Of a stretch of DNA of 64,000 bases, positions 44,043 through 52,003 are shown piece by piece (position 1 is the stretch's first letter; the number at the start of each line of letters is the position of its first letter). Position numbers and translations under genes: made by a program. Location: the NCBI GenBank assembly GCA_951812575.1, contig OX638322.1:2169925-2233924 (forward strand). Direction: 5' to 3'. The notes under the pieces are model-generated. The model was given only the letters and a program-made list of their open reading frames with translations. It searched no databases and had not been told where the DNA came from. Source of the stretch: Candidatus Binatia bacterium (GTDB lineage: Bacteria; Desulfobacterota; Binatia; Bin18).

Positions 44043-44513
44043 CTACTGGCCGAGGAAGGGTGTTTTCAGCCAGCCGTCGCCGTAGGGCGTAAAGAAGAAG
44101 GGCGTTACGCTGAGGTATTTGAATTTCCACTCGCCGTCCCGCTTCTCGTAGCGCTCTTCGTATCGACCGGTCAGCCAGGCGGCCTGGTTGCCCTCGGCCA
44201 GGGTGCACGGCTGGAATAGATACCACTGTCCGGTTGCGGTATCCGCGTCCACCTCAATAATGGGGTTCATGACGTTGTGGACCGCAAAAGGAAAAATTTC
44301 AGTCGCGCCTTGAAAGAAGGTTCGGATGGCCTCGCGGCCTTCGTGCTTGCCAAATTTTCCGCCATCCCAGACCGCGTCCTCGGTAAACAGTTCGGCAATA
44401 CCGTCCGCGTCGTACTGATTGTCGCAGAAGGCACAGTAGCGAGCTTTGAGCTTTTTGATGGCTTCAATGCTCTCCAGGGTTTGAATGCGTTGAGCAATAT
44501 CGTCAGCGTTCAT
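44043..44513 (-). CDS. SnoaL-like NTF2-fold protein
   Basis: This 156-residue protein starts with the helix IEAIKKLKARYCAFCDNQYD followed by GIAELFTEDAVWDGGKFG and HEGREAIRTFFQGA, the typical SnoaL-4 pattern with an Asp in the cavity. It may act as a small hydratase, isomerase or decarboxylase, or bind an intermediate. It follows the molybdopterin oxidoreductase gene by 24 bases in the same operon. A ribosome binding site is present before the ATG (AAGGAGG). Confidence 0.85.
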   Translation of the reverse strand: MNADDIAQRIQTLESIEAIKKLKARYCAFCDNQYDADGIAELFTEDAVWDGGKFGKHEGREAIRTFFQGATEIFPFAVHNVMNPIIEVDADTATGQWYLFQPCTLAEGNQAAWLTGRYEERYEKRDGEWKFKYLSVTPFFFTPYGDGWLKTPFLGQ

Positions 44514-44537
44514 ATCTGTTCCCTCCTTGGTGAGATG

Positions 44538-46811
44538 TTATTGCCTCGTTGTTTCTGAAGACCCGATGGGTGTAGCCTGCTCCGCCTTGACCAGACGGCA
44601 CGGCAGACCGCGCAGCAGCCAGGTGCCCATCATCGGGTCGCACTGCGCCGGGTCATCATCGGTACACATATTGATGTTCGTTTCCCGCAGGCCGTACAGC
44701 TCCGGATCGTGCCCTGGGCGTTCGGGATACCACCAGCGGTCGGCCTGGACGACGCGTGGATGGAGGGTTTTATTCAAACGGGCGACGTGCCGCACGCTGC
44801 CGATTGGTGTCTCGATGCCGATCCACGTTCCGTCCTCAATGCCGAGTTCAGCCGCAGCGTGCGGGTGAAGCTGGACCACCGGGTGGGGATATTTCTTGCG
44901 GAACCACGGCATCTGCTGACTGTTCTGGTGAAAGCCTTCGATCACCCGCCCGCCGGTTGTCAGCACCAGTGGATAGTCGGCGGACCAGCGCGTAAAGATT
45001 TCCGGTTCCTCGTAGACGGGCAGGGACGGGTAGTCGAGTTCGGTCAGGATGGCCGAGCGTAACTCCACCCGCCCGGATGGGGTCCCAAAGCGCGGTTCAT
45101 CGTCCTGGGCCGACCGACCGGTGAATTTTCCGTAGCGTGGCGTAGCGGACATCCACGGCCCGTCCTGCTGAGCAAGGGCGTGAAAGCTCAGGCCGGCCGG
45201 CCTCAGACAGGTATCCCAGAACTCCTCAACGGTTTCCGGCCAGTCGACCTCCTGACCCAGCCGCCGCCCGAGGTCTCTCCACAGCTCATAATCGTTCCGG
45301 TGACCATGCTCGGGTTCAATGGCCGCATGGCTCGCCGCGGCGTAATCGCCGGCGGTACCCATATAGCCCAGGCCGGTCGAGAAGGACGGCTTTTCGAGCC
45401 AGTGGCTGGCTGGCAGTACATAGTCGGCCAACTGCGCGGTCGGAGACAGAAACAGGTCGTGGACCACCAGCAGGTCCAGGTTGGCACTCCGCAGTGCCTG
45501 CTCGACCCGTTTGGCGTTGCCACTCCCACCTAACGGATTATGGTGCTGGACAATCAGACCCTTGACCGGATACGGCTCGCCCTGGGTAATCGCCTGCCAC
45601 AGGCTGGGCTCATGGGCCGAAGCCGTCCAGCTCAACAGGTGATGTTTGCCGTGCCAGGCCGGCGCCATGGCCGCATCAAGCCGTTTATACCCGTCGCCCA
45701 AAAGACGAAACCGATCGATCCCCAGTCGCTTGCGCCACTGTTCTTCGGGCAGTCGGTCCATCAGCATCACATCCCCGTTTGCTATGACCTGCCGGGGCGG
45801 GCCGGACAGGGAGTGGCCACCCTCACGGTCCAGATTGCCGCTAATGGCGACCAGACAGGCAATTGCCCGCGCAGCCTGGAGGCTCGCTGGGCCAAGCTGG
45901 CACACTCCGTTACCGCTATTGATAATGCCTGGCCGGTTGCGGGCAAACAGCCGCGCGGCTTTGACCAGGAGTTCTTGTGAGACCCAGGTGAGTTCGGCGG
46001 CCCGCTGCGGTGGATAGGCGGCCACGTGCTGCCGCAAGGCGTCGAACCCGGTGGTGTACTGCTCGACAAACTCCCGGTCGTACAGACCTTCTTCAATCAG
46101 AACCGAGAGCCAGCCCAGGGCTAAGGCTCCATCCGTCCCAGGACGGAGTTGTAACCACAAATCGGCCTGCTTTGCCTCGGTAGTGTAGTGAGGATCAACC
46201 ACAATGAGTGTAGCCCCCTGGCGGTGGGCTTTGACGATCTGTTTCCACAGGAGGGGTACCGAAGCACTCGGGCGCATCCCCCACAGCACTATGCATTTCG
46301 TGAGACCGGGGACGGGAGAGGTGTGCGCGGTCGGGCCATAGCCATAGGTCAGGGCCTCGGCCATGGTCGTTGGGCCGGAGCAGATTTTATCCTGTCCGGC
46401 ACTATTGGGGCTGCCGAAAAGATTCAGAAAACGCTCGCCCAGACCCCAGTCCGCACCATGAAACGTGCCAAAGGTGACGGCAACACTTTCGGGACCGTGT
46501 TGGTGCTTCAGGGTTTGGAGCCGTACGGCAATATCGTCCAGGGCTTCGTCCCAGCTGACCTGCTGCCAGGCTCCCTCGCCCCGTTGCCCAGTGCGCTTGA
46601 GCGGCCAGTGGACGCGTCCCTCTTGGTAATGCAGCTCGGTGGCCCGGCGGCCCTTGATACAGATAAAGCCCTGACTGATCGGATGTGCCGCATCGCCGCT
46701 GATCTGGGTAATGCGCCCGTCCGCCACATGGGCGAGCACGCCACACTGCTGGGAGCAGCTACAACATATGACGGGCCTGACGGCTGTCGGCTCTTGGGTG
46801 GAAAGAGTCAT
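44538..46811 (-). CDS. Molybdopterin-dependent oxidoreductase (DMSO reductase family)
   Basis: This 757-residue catalytic subunit has an N-terminal [4Fe-4S] motif (C16, C19, C23, C51 in ICCSCSQQC and GFICIKG), then WDEALDDIAVRL and the bis-MGD-binding segments. The Mo-ligand region appears to be DKICSGPTTM, which suggests a Cys ligand as in the Nap/Fdh branch. NPLGGSGNAKR and a C-terminal cofactor-binding beta-barrel follow. There is no twin-arginine signal, so it should be cytoplasmic. No FeS or membrane partner gene is adjacent; the electron acceptor is unknown. It is the first gene of a six-gene operon. Confidence 0.88.
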   Translation of the reverse strand: MTLSTQEPTAVRPVICCSCSQQCGVLAHVADGRITQISGDAAHPISQGFICIKGRRATELHYQEGRVHWPLKRTGQRGEGAWQQVSWDEALDDIAVRLQTLKHQHGPESVAVTFGTFHGADWGLGERFLNLFGSPNSAGQDKICSGPTTMAEALTYGYGPTAHTSPVPGLTKCIVLWGMRPSASVPLLWKQIVKAHRQGATLIVVDPHYTTEAKQADLWLQLRPGTDGALALGWLSVLIEEGLYDREFVEQYTTGFDALRQHVAAYPPQRAAELTWVSQELLVKAARLFARNRPGIINSGNGVCQLGPASLQAARAIACLVAISGNLDREGGHSLSGPPRQVIANGDVMLMDRLPEEQWRKRLGIDRFRLLGDGYKRLDAAMAPAWHGKHHLLSWTASAHEPSLWQAITQGEPYPVKGLIVQHHNPLGGSGNAKRVEQALRSANLDLLVVHDLFLSPTAQLADYVLPASHWLEKPSFSTGLGYMGTAGDYAAASHAAIEPEHGHRNDYELWRDLGRRLGQEVDWPETVEEFWDTCLRPAGLSFHALAQQDGPWMSATPRYGKFTGRSAQDDEPRFGTPSGRVELRSAILTELDYPSLPVYEEPEIFTRWSADYPLVLTTGGRVIEGFHQNSQQMPWFRKKYPHPVVQLHPHAAAELGIEDGTWIGIETPIGSVRHVARLNKTLHPRVVQADRWWYPERPGHDPELYGLRETNINMCTDDDPAQCDPMMGTWLLRGLPCRLVKAEQATPIGSSETTRQ

Positions 46812-46979
46812 GGCGAGCGCCTCTCGTGCAAAGAATATGGAATCGCTCTAGTCCATCTCAGACCCGGTGTCAATGAAAAAGTGTTTCAGGTGTACGAGAC
46901 CACGCGCGAGAATATGTCTTGCCAACACGGGGGAAAAGGGCGTAGAGAGAAAAACGATTCTGGAAATAGGGAGGGCTCG
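46812..46979. other. Divergent promoter region
   Basis: This is a 168-base gap between the divergent molybdopterin oxidoreductase operon (minus) and the monooxygenase operon (plus). It should hold both promoters; clear consensus boxes were not found. Confidence 0.5.
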
Positions 46980-48077
46980 GTGAAATTCGGAATTTTCTCT
47001 ACCGTAACAAAAGCTGACGAGCGCAGTGTGCAGCAACTATTCAAGGAAAACCTGGAACAAGTCGTGTATGCCGAACAGCTCGGCTATGACAGCTTTTGGT
47101 TTGCGGAACACCATTTTTCCACCTACAGCATGATTGCCTCGCCCAACCTGATGGTGGCTTCGGCCGCTCAGCGGACCAGCCGTATCAAGCTTGGTCCGGC
47201 GGTCAATGTCCTGCCGTTCCACCATCCGATTCGTTTGGCCGAAGAAGGAGCCATGCTCGACATGATGAGTGATGGCCGTCTACTGTGGGGCGTAGGCCGG
47301 GGCATCCAGCCCGGAGAATTTATTCCGTGGAAGGTGGACCATAACCAGAGTCGTGAGATTTTTGACGAAACCCATGAAGCCGTCATTCGTGCCTGGACGC
47401 AACCTGCCTTTTCTTACTCCGGCCGGTTCATTGATATTCCTGAGACGACCCTGGAGATCCGACCGGTCCAAAAACCCCATCCCCCGATTTGGACCGCGGG
47501 TCTGTCCGAACCGTCCGTCCGCTGGGCGGCGCAACATAACTATCCGTGTATGGAAGTGTATACCTTACTCCCGACCATGCAGCAGCATTGGGATATCTAC
47601 AAAGAGGAAAATGCCCGGCACGGCCATCGGATCGATCACGTTGGCCTGGTGCCGACACGCCACGTGTATCTGGCGGCTACGGATGAGCAGGCAAAGACGG
47701 AGGTCTTACCCACCTTAGCCACCCGTTGGCAGCAACTCCTCAAGCTCGCAAAACCTGCTGAAATGGCAAACTCGTCTTCCTACGCCTATCTCAAGGGAAC
47801 ATTTGAGGCCGCGGCCAGAGGTGACCTGACTGAACTCATGGACCTGGGCATGCTCCTGATCGGCAGCCCGGAAACCTGTGTGCGGCTGATTAAACGCCAT
47901 CAGGAGTTTTTGCCAGACCTCCAGTACATGATTCTCTTTTTTGCCTATGGCAGCCTCAGTCAGGCGCAAATCCGGAACTCAATGCGGCTGTTTGCCGAGG
48001 AAGTCATGCCGGAGTTTCCAGAGGCGGCAGCCCACATTCCCGTTGTCAACGGACAGGGCGTACAGGAGGGGCTATGA
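46980..48077 (+). CDS. LLM-class flavin-dependent oxidoreductase
   Basis: This 365-residue luciferase-like monooxygenase has GYDSFWFAEHHFSTYSM, RIKLGPAVNVLPFHHPIRL, MLDMMSDGRLLWGVGRG and PVQKPHPPIWTAG. The GTG at 46980 follows GGGAGG; a longer frame reaches into the divergent gene and is rejected. It overlaps the next cupin-like gene by four bases. It is the first gene of an operon with two 3-hydroxyanthranilate-dioxygenase-like proteins and an acyl-CoA-forming aldehyde dehydrogenase, so it likely starts a dedicated degradation path. The substrate is unknown. Confidence 0.9.
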   Translation: MKFGIFSTVTKADERSVQQLFKENLEQVVYAEQLGYDSFWFAEHHFSTYSMIASPNLMVASAAQRTSRIKLGPAVNVLPFHHPIRLAEEGAMLDMMSDGRLLWGVGRGIQPGEFIPWKVDHNQSREIFDETHEAVIRAWTQPAFSYSGRFIDIPETTLEIRPVQKPHPPIWTAGLSEPSVRWAAQHNYPCMEVYTLLPTMQQHWDIYKEENARHGHRIDHVGLVPTRHVYLAATDEQAKTEVLPTLATRWQQLLKLAKPAEMANSSSYAYLKGTFEAAARGDLTELMDLGMLLIGSPETCVRLIKRHQEFLPDLQYMILFFAYGSLSQAQIRNSMRLFAEEVMPEFPEAAAHIPVVNGQGVQEGL

Positions 48078-48754
48078 CAGCCGCCGCTCAGAAAACCTGG
48101 TTTGGCCAGCCGCTCGTACCGAGCAAAAGACCGGTCAAGAAAAACCTGTTTGAAGAAGTCATGCACGCCACCGGAACCCTGGAGCTCGTGCCGGTTTTTC
48201 CCTATCTCGACGATGGGGCGATCGTGCCGTGTCTGAGCGTCTCGATCGGCGGGCCGAACGCCAAAAAGTTCCAGTTTTTTCACGAGAATGTCGTGCCTGA
48301 AGTGCTGCTCTGCCTCGCCGGAGAAGACAGTGCGCTCCAGGCCGGCCAGATGATGGTGCTGCCTAATATGCACGGGGTGAATAATTTCTTGAAAGACCTG
48401 ACGAACGAACACGCCTATATGGTCGTGCTGATTACCATTCGCATGAACTCCCAGGATAATCAGAACGAGGGATTTGTGATTCGGTGCGAGCAGTGCAACG
48501 AGGTCGTCTATCAGGGCGAGACCAATATCAAGCGCGGACCGGAGCGGCCATATTACCCGGAGTTCCATGCGCTCGGCTTCTATGCCGATGCGGTTGATGC
48601 GTTCAATGCCTCCGCTCGGGCGTGCCTCAAGTGCGGGCACGTGCAGCAGCCCTTTCCGGCAGAGCAGGTCGGCTGGCGGCGTTATGCCCAGCAGGTTGCG
48701 GTTGCCAACCGTGCCCGGGCAGTGAGCGAGCAACGGGCCGTGCGCGACGGGTAG
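48074..48754 (+). CDS. 3-hydroxyanthranilate 3,4-dioxygenase-like cupin with intact metal site
   Basis: This 226-residue protein has a cupin core with putative Fe ligands H70 and E76 (FFHENVVPEVLL, the H-x5-E spacing of 3-hydroxyanthranilate dioxygenases) and H100 (MVLPNMHGV). A C-terminal rubredoxin-like site is formed by C138/C141 (CEQC) and C184/C187 (CLKC), a feature of the bacterial dioxygenase. It overlaps the upstream monooxygenase gene by four bases and is followed by a metal-less paralogue. The similarity is structural-pattern level; ring cleavage of 3-hydroxyanthranilate itself is not established. Confidence 0.7.
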   Translation: MTAAAQKTWFGQPLVPSKRPVKKNLFEEVMHATGTLELVPVFPYLDDGAIVPCLSVSIGGPNAKKFQFFHENVVPEVLLCLAGEDSALQAGQMMVLPNMHGVNNFLKDLTNEHAYMVVLITIRMNSQDNQNEGFVIRCEQCNEVVYQGETNIKRGPERPYYPEFHALGFYADAVDAFNASARACLKCGHVQQPFPAEQVGWRRYAQQVAVANRARAVSEQRAVRDG

Positions 48755-48765
48755 GGGGAGCGGTT

Positions 48766-49344
48766 ATGGAACGTAGACGCATGGTCCAGCTCTTTGAGGT
48801 GGCTGAGCAACTCTGGGGGTCGTTTGATGATTTCCCCGCGCTGCCGCCTGGCATTGATCCCATGCCGCATCTCAGTCGGAATACCATCTCGCAACCCTTC
48901 TTTCTGGTCAGCGACCAGGACCAGACGCTGATAAACCTGAGCGGGGAGGGCGCAGTCTGGTTCGGTGGGGAACGGCCGGAGCAATTGCAGCTTGCGGTCG
49001 GGGACAGCGTCTATATTCCAGCCGGTATTCCCAGTCAGGTGATAACCCATACCCCGAGTGTGCAGGTCCGCTTCAAAGCCGAGACACCCGGCAAAGAAGC
49101 CGTGGTGTGGTACTGTCCCGACTGCCGGGCCGTGGTGCATTGGCGGTCCATTGATACCCAGGCTGAAATCCCCCAAGCAGCCTATTGGCAAGCGGTTCAG
49201 CAGTTTAACACCGACCCCGCACTGCGCGTGTGCCCCGCCTGTCAGAGCGAACATCCTCGGGCTGAGTTGGGTGATATTGCCTGGCCGACAGTCGCTCAAG
49301 CCATTCAGAGCACCATGGACAAAGCGGAGGGAGAAGAGGGATGA
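48766..49344 (+). CDS. 3-hydroxyanthranilate dioxygenase-like cupin lacking metal ligands
   Basis: This 192-residue paralogue-like partner retains the cupin outline ([29 protein letters not shown]) and the C-terminal CxxC pairs C117/C120 (CPDC) and C156/C159 (CPAC). When aligned with the upstream protein its three metal ligands are replaced (Leu47, Gln53, Ser90). It is expected to be catalytically silent and could complete a heterodimer with the active cupin. The ATG at 48766 follows GGGGGAG. Its stop overlaps the aldehyde dehydrogenase start by four bases. Confidence 0.7.
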   Translation: MERRRMVQLFEVAEQLWGSFDDFPALPPGIDPMPHLSRNTISQPFFLVSDQDQTLINLSGEGAVWFGGERPEQLQLAVGDSVYIPAGIPSQVITHTPSVQVRFKAETPGKEAVVWYCPDCRAVVHWRSIDTQAEIPQAAYWQAVQQFNTDPALRVCPACQSEHPRAELGDIAWPTVAQAIQSTMDKAEGEEG

Positions 49345-50795
49345 GCACTACACAGCTACTCAATTTTGTGGATGGCGAGTGGAGTCATTCGAGCGCAACG
49401 GAATCGCTGACCATTCCGAATCCTGCGACCGCACAGAGCATCGCCGTCCTACCAGTTTCTCCCGCCCCCGATGTTGATGCTGCGGTCCAGGCGGCCACCC
49501 GTGCTTTTCCTGAGTGGCGGCGCACGCCGGCGGGTGAGCGGATACAGTATTTGTTCACATTCAAGACGCTGTTGGAGGAACACCTCGACGAATTGGCGCA
49601 AACCATTACCAATGAATGTGGCAAGACCTATACGGAAGCGGCTGGAGAAATGCGCCGCGGCATTGAGAATGTCGAGGTCGCCTGTGGCATCCCAAGTTTA
49701 CTCCAAGGTCTGTATAGCGAGGATATTGCCCGCGGTATTGATGAGACCATGATTCGGCAGCCGGTCGGAGTGGTGGCCGCGATTACGCCGTTTAATTTTC
49801 CGGGCATGATTCCGCTGTGGTTTCTGCCGTATGCCATTGCGTGTGGGAACACCTTTATTCTCAAGCCGTCGGACAAAACGCCCCTCACCGCCCAAAAGAT
49901 CTTTACCCTGTTGGAGCAAACGGGTTTGCCCAAAGGCGTGGCCAACTTGGTGAACGGCGCAAAAGAAACCGTAGACGCGCTGGTCGATCATCCTGAGGTG
50001 CGGGCCATCAGTCTGGTCGGTTCCACGCCAGTCGCCAAGGCGGTGTACGCCCGAGCCACGGCAAACGGCAAACGTGCGCAATGTCAGGGCGGTGCAAAAA
50101 ATCCGATTATTGTTCTGCCCGATGCCAATATCGAAGATGTTGCGCAGGTCGCGGCTGAGTCGGCTTTTGGCTGCGCCGGTCAACGCTGCCTTGCCGCCTC
50201 GTTGGCCATCACGGTTGGTGACGCCGCACAGCCATTTGTTGAGGCCATGGCCGACGTGGCCATACGGCGAAACGTTGGCTACGGGCTGGACGCCGGAGTG
50301 GAAATGGGGCCGGTGATTAGAGCCGAGAGTAAAGCGCGCATCGAGCAGCTTATCCAAACCGGGCTCGATGACGGGGCACAGGCCATCGTCGACGGTCGCC
50401 AGGCCCAGGTCGCCAGCTACGAACAGGGCTATTTCGTCAAGCCGACCATCCTGACCGAGGTGCAGCCGGGGAGCCAGATCGCAACCACTGAGATATTTGG
50501 GCCAGTCCTGAGCGTGATGCCGGCCAAGGATATTGACGCCGCGCTCAGCCTGGTGAACGGCCAGCGCTACGGTAATATGGCCTGTCTTTTTACCCGGAGT
50601 GGGGCTGCGGCCCGAAAATTTCGATACGAAGCCCAGGTAGGCAACCTGGGGATTAACGTTGGCGTTGCCGCGCCCATGGCCTTCTTCCCTTTTAGCGGCT
50701 GGAAAGACAGCTTCTTTGGCGACCTGCATGGCCAGGGGCGCGATGCCATCGATTTTTATACGGAAAAGAAGGTGATCGTGGAGCGGTGGGGATGA
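49341..50795 (+). CDS. mmsA: CoA-acylating (methylmalonate-semialdehyde type) aldehyde dehydrogenase
   Basis: This 484-residue dehydrogenase has the family's nucleotide-binding region ([33 protein letters not shown]) and active-site Cys in [12 protein letters not shown], a signature of the methylmalonate-semialdehyde dehydrogenase group. This group oxidises the semialdehyde with CoA and NAD, releasing CO2 and an acyl-CoA. As last gene of the monooxygenase/cupin operon it probably handles a semialdehyde end product. The gene's 3' end shares a 16-base direct repeat with sequence just after its stop. Confidence 0.9.
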   Translation: MSTTQLLNFVDGEWSHSSATESLTIPNPATAQSIAVLPVSPAPDVDAAVQAATRAFPEWRRTPAGERIQYLFTFKTLLEEHLDELAQTITNECGKTYTEAAGEMRRGIENVEVACGIPSLLQGLYSEDIARGIDETMIRQPVGVVAAITPFNFPGMIPLWFLPYAIACGNTFILKPSDKTPLTAQKIFTLLEQTGLPKGVANLVNGAKETVDALVDHPEVRAISLVGSTPVAKAVYARATANGKRAQCQGGAKNPIIVLPDANIEDVAQVAAESAFGCAGQRCLAASLAITVGDAAQPFVEAMADVAIRRNVGYGLDAGVEMGPVIRAESKARIEQLIQTGLDDGAQAIVDGRQAQVASYEQGYFVKPTILTEVQPGSQIATTEIFGPVLSVMPAKDIDAALSLVNGQRYGNMACLFTRSGAAARKFRYEAQVGNLGINVGVAAPMAFFPFSGWKDSFFGDLHGQGRDAIDFYTEKKVIVERWG

Positions 50796-50820
50796 GCAGC
50801 AAGCAGGTGATCGTGGAGCG
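50770..50820 (+). repeat. 16-base direct repeat across the mmsA stop
   Basis: AGGTGATCGTGGAGCG occurs at 50770-50785, in the last codons of mmsA, and at 50805-50820, just downstream. Both copies read as Val-Ile-Val-Glu-Arg in the frames described here. The second lies in a 42-codon frame (50792-50920) starting at the overlapping ATGA. It marks the boundary with an AT-richer nuclease/PIN cassette. Confidence 0.75.
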
Positions 50821-50903
50821 TGTGGCTATTGCAGCAGACCTCCGTGTCTTCTTCTCCATTTCTGAACATGATACGTCTTATGCCATAACATTGGAGAATG
50901 ACT

Positions 50904-51362
50904 ATGTTTCCTCGTGCTGATCTTGCTCTCTACAATCGTGATGGACAGCTTATGGCTGTTGTCGAAGTGAAGAACAAATTGGGAACGTCAGCGCTCTGGG
51001 CCGCTCAGTTGCGCCGTAATATTCTTGCCCACGGGGGCTTTCAGAACGCGCCCTATTTCCTTCTTATGACACCGGACCGAATATACCTCTGGAAGGATGC
51101 TGGCACCGACCCTGTCTCTGTCTCTCCAACCTATGAAAGGGCAGCTCAGGACATCTTTTCATCCTATTTTGATAGATCGGCTATAGAGCCGAGTGAGGTG
51201 AGTAGCGCCGCGTTTGAGCTTATTGTGACAGCATGGCTAGGGAATCTTGTCAGGACGGCAGACAAGCCGGAGGATTTAACGAGTGAAGTCGCCTGGCTTG
51301 TTGAGTCCGGATTGCTCGGTGCACTTCAAGACGGGCGCCTTGAGTACGAAGTTGCCGCGTGA
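50904..51362 (+). CDS. PD-(D/E)xK-like protein paired with PIN protein
   Basis: This 152-residue protein begins FPRADLALYNRDGQLMAVVE and continues VKNKLG, giving a D...ExK core of the PD-(D/E)xK nuclease fold. PYFLLMTPDRIYLWKD is the typical strand-helix region after it. The ATG at 50904 is 7 bases from GGAGA; the earlier ATG at 50898 is too close to it. The last bases overlap the following PIN gene (GTGA). Codon use is AT-richer than mmsA upstream. From memory, similar pairs occur in cyanobacteria; a toxin-antitoxin or defence role is inferred. Confidence 0.65.
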   Translation: MFPRADLALYNRDGQLMAVVEVKNKLGTSALWAAQLRRNILAHGGFQNAPYFLLMTPDRIYLWKDAGTDPVSVSPTYERAAQDIFSSYFDRSAIEPSEVSSAAFELIVTAWLGNLVRTADKPEDLTSEVAWLVESGLLGALQDGRLEYEVAA

Positions 51363-51976
51363 ATATCTACGTTGAAACGAACTTCGTTCTTGAGTTGGCT
51401 TTGGAGCAGGAGCAACGTGGAAGCTGTGAGCAGATCCTCTCTCTGTGCGAGGAGGGCAAGGCTCAACTCATCATTCCTGCCTACTCTTTTGCCGAGCCTT
51501 CAGAGACGCTTACGCGGCATCACGGGGAACGAGAGCGGTTGAAAATAGCTCTTGACCGGGAATTGCAGCAACTCGCGCGTACCGAATTGTATAGGAGTCG
51601 GCTGAATGATCTACAGAATCTGACAACTCTCCTCATAGACAGTGCGGACGATGAAGCAAAACGATTTGATGGCACTCGCTCCCGGCTTCTCGAAATTTCC
51701 GAAATCATCCCCCTCACCGCGCAGATTTTGGGCGAAGTGGCTCGTAATCAAAAGGTACACGACCTCTCTCCTCAGGACGCTCTGGTCTATACGTCCATCC
51801 TCCAACACCTCAAGCAAGGTGTTTCAGCCCAGGGATGTTTCTTAAACAAAGATAGAGATTTTAATGATCCGGATATTGTTGAAGAACTGAGCACGTATAA
51901 TTGTAAGTTGCTCCCCCAATTCGATAGCGGCTATCAATTTATCCTGCACGCCATTTCTCAAGCTTCGCCTGTCTGA
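51359..51976 (+). CDS. PIN-domain protein (long type)
   Basis: This 205-residue protein has a PIN-like N-terminus MNIYVETNFVLELALEQ, where Glu6 stands in place of the usual Asp, followed by E46 (YSFAEPSETL). Further acidic residues lie in LSPQDALVYTSILQ and LNKDRDFNDPDIVE. It is longer than VapC toxins because of a helical insert around 60-110. The GTG start overlaps the nuclease-like gene's stop. The AT-rich composition and pairing suggest an acquired module; RNA cleavage is the family expectation. Confidence 0.75.
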   Translation: MNIYVETNFVLELALEQEQRGSCEQILSLCEEGKAQLIIPAYSFAEPSETLTRHHGERERLKIALDRELQQLARTELYRSRLNDLQNLTTLLIDSADDEAKRFDGTRSRLLEISEIIPLTAQILGEVARNQKVHDLSPQDALVYTSILQHLKQGVSAQGCFLNKDRDFNDPDIVEELSTYNCKLLPQFDSGYQFILHAISQASPV

Positions 51977-52003
51977 CCCTGAAAGGAAGTCCAAGGAGGT
52001 CCC

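Noticed and set aside
50792..50920. Small gene of 42 codons between mmsA and the nuclease-like gene
   Set aside because: It overlaps the start of the nuclease-like gene, has no recognisable motif, and part of it is a duplicate of the mmsA tail. It is mentioned only as a repeat boundary.
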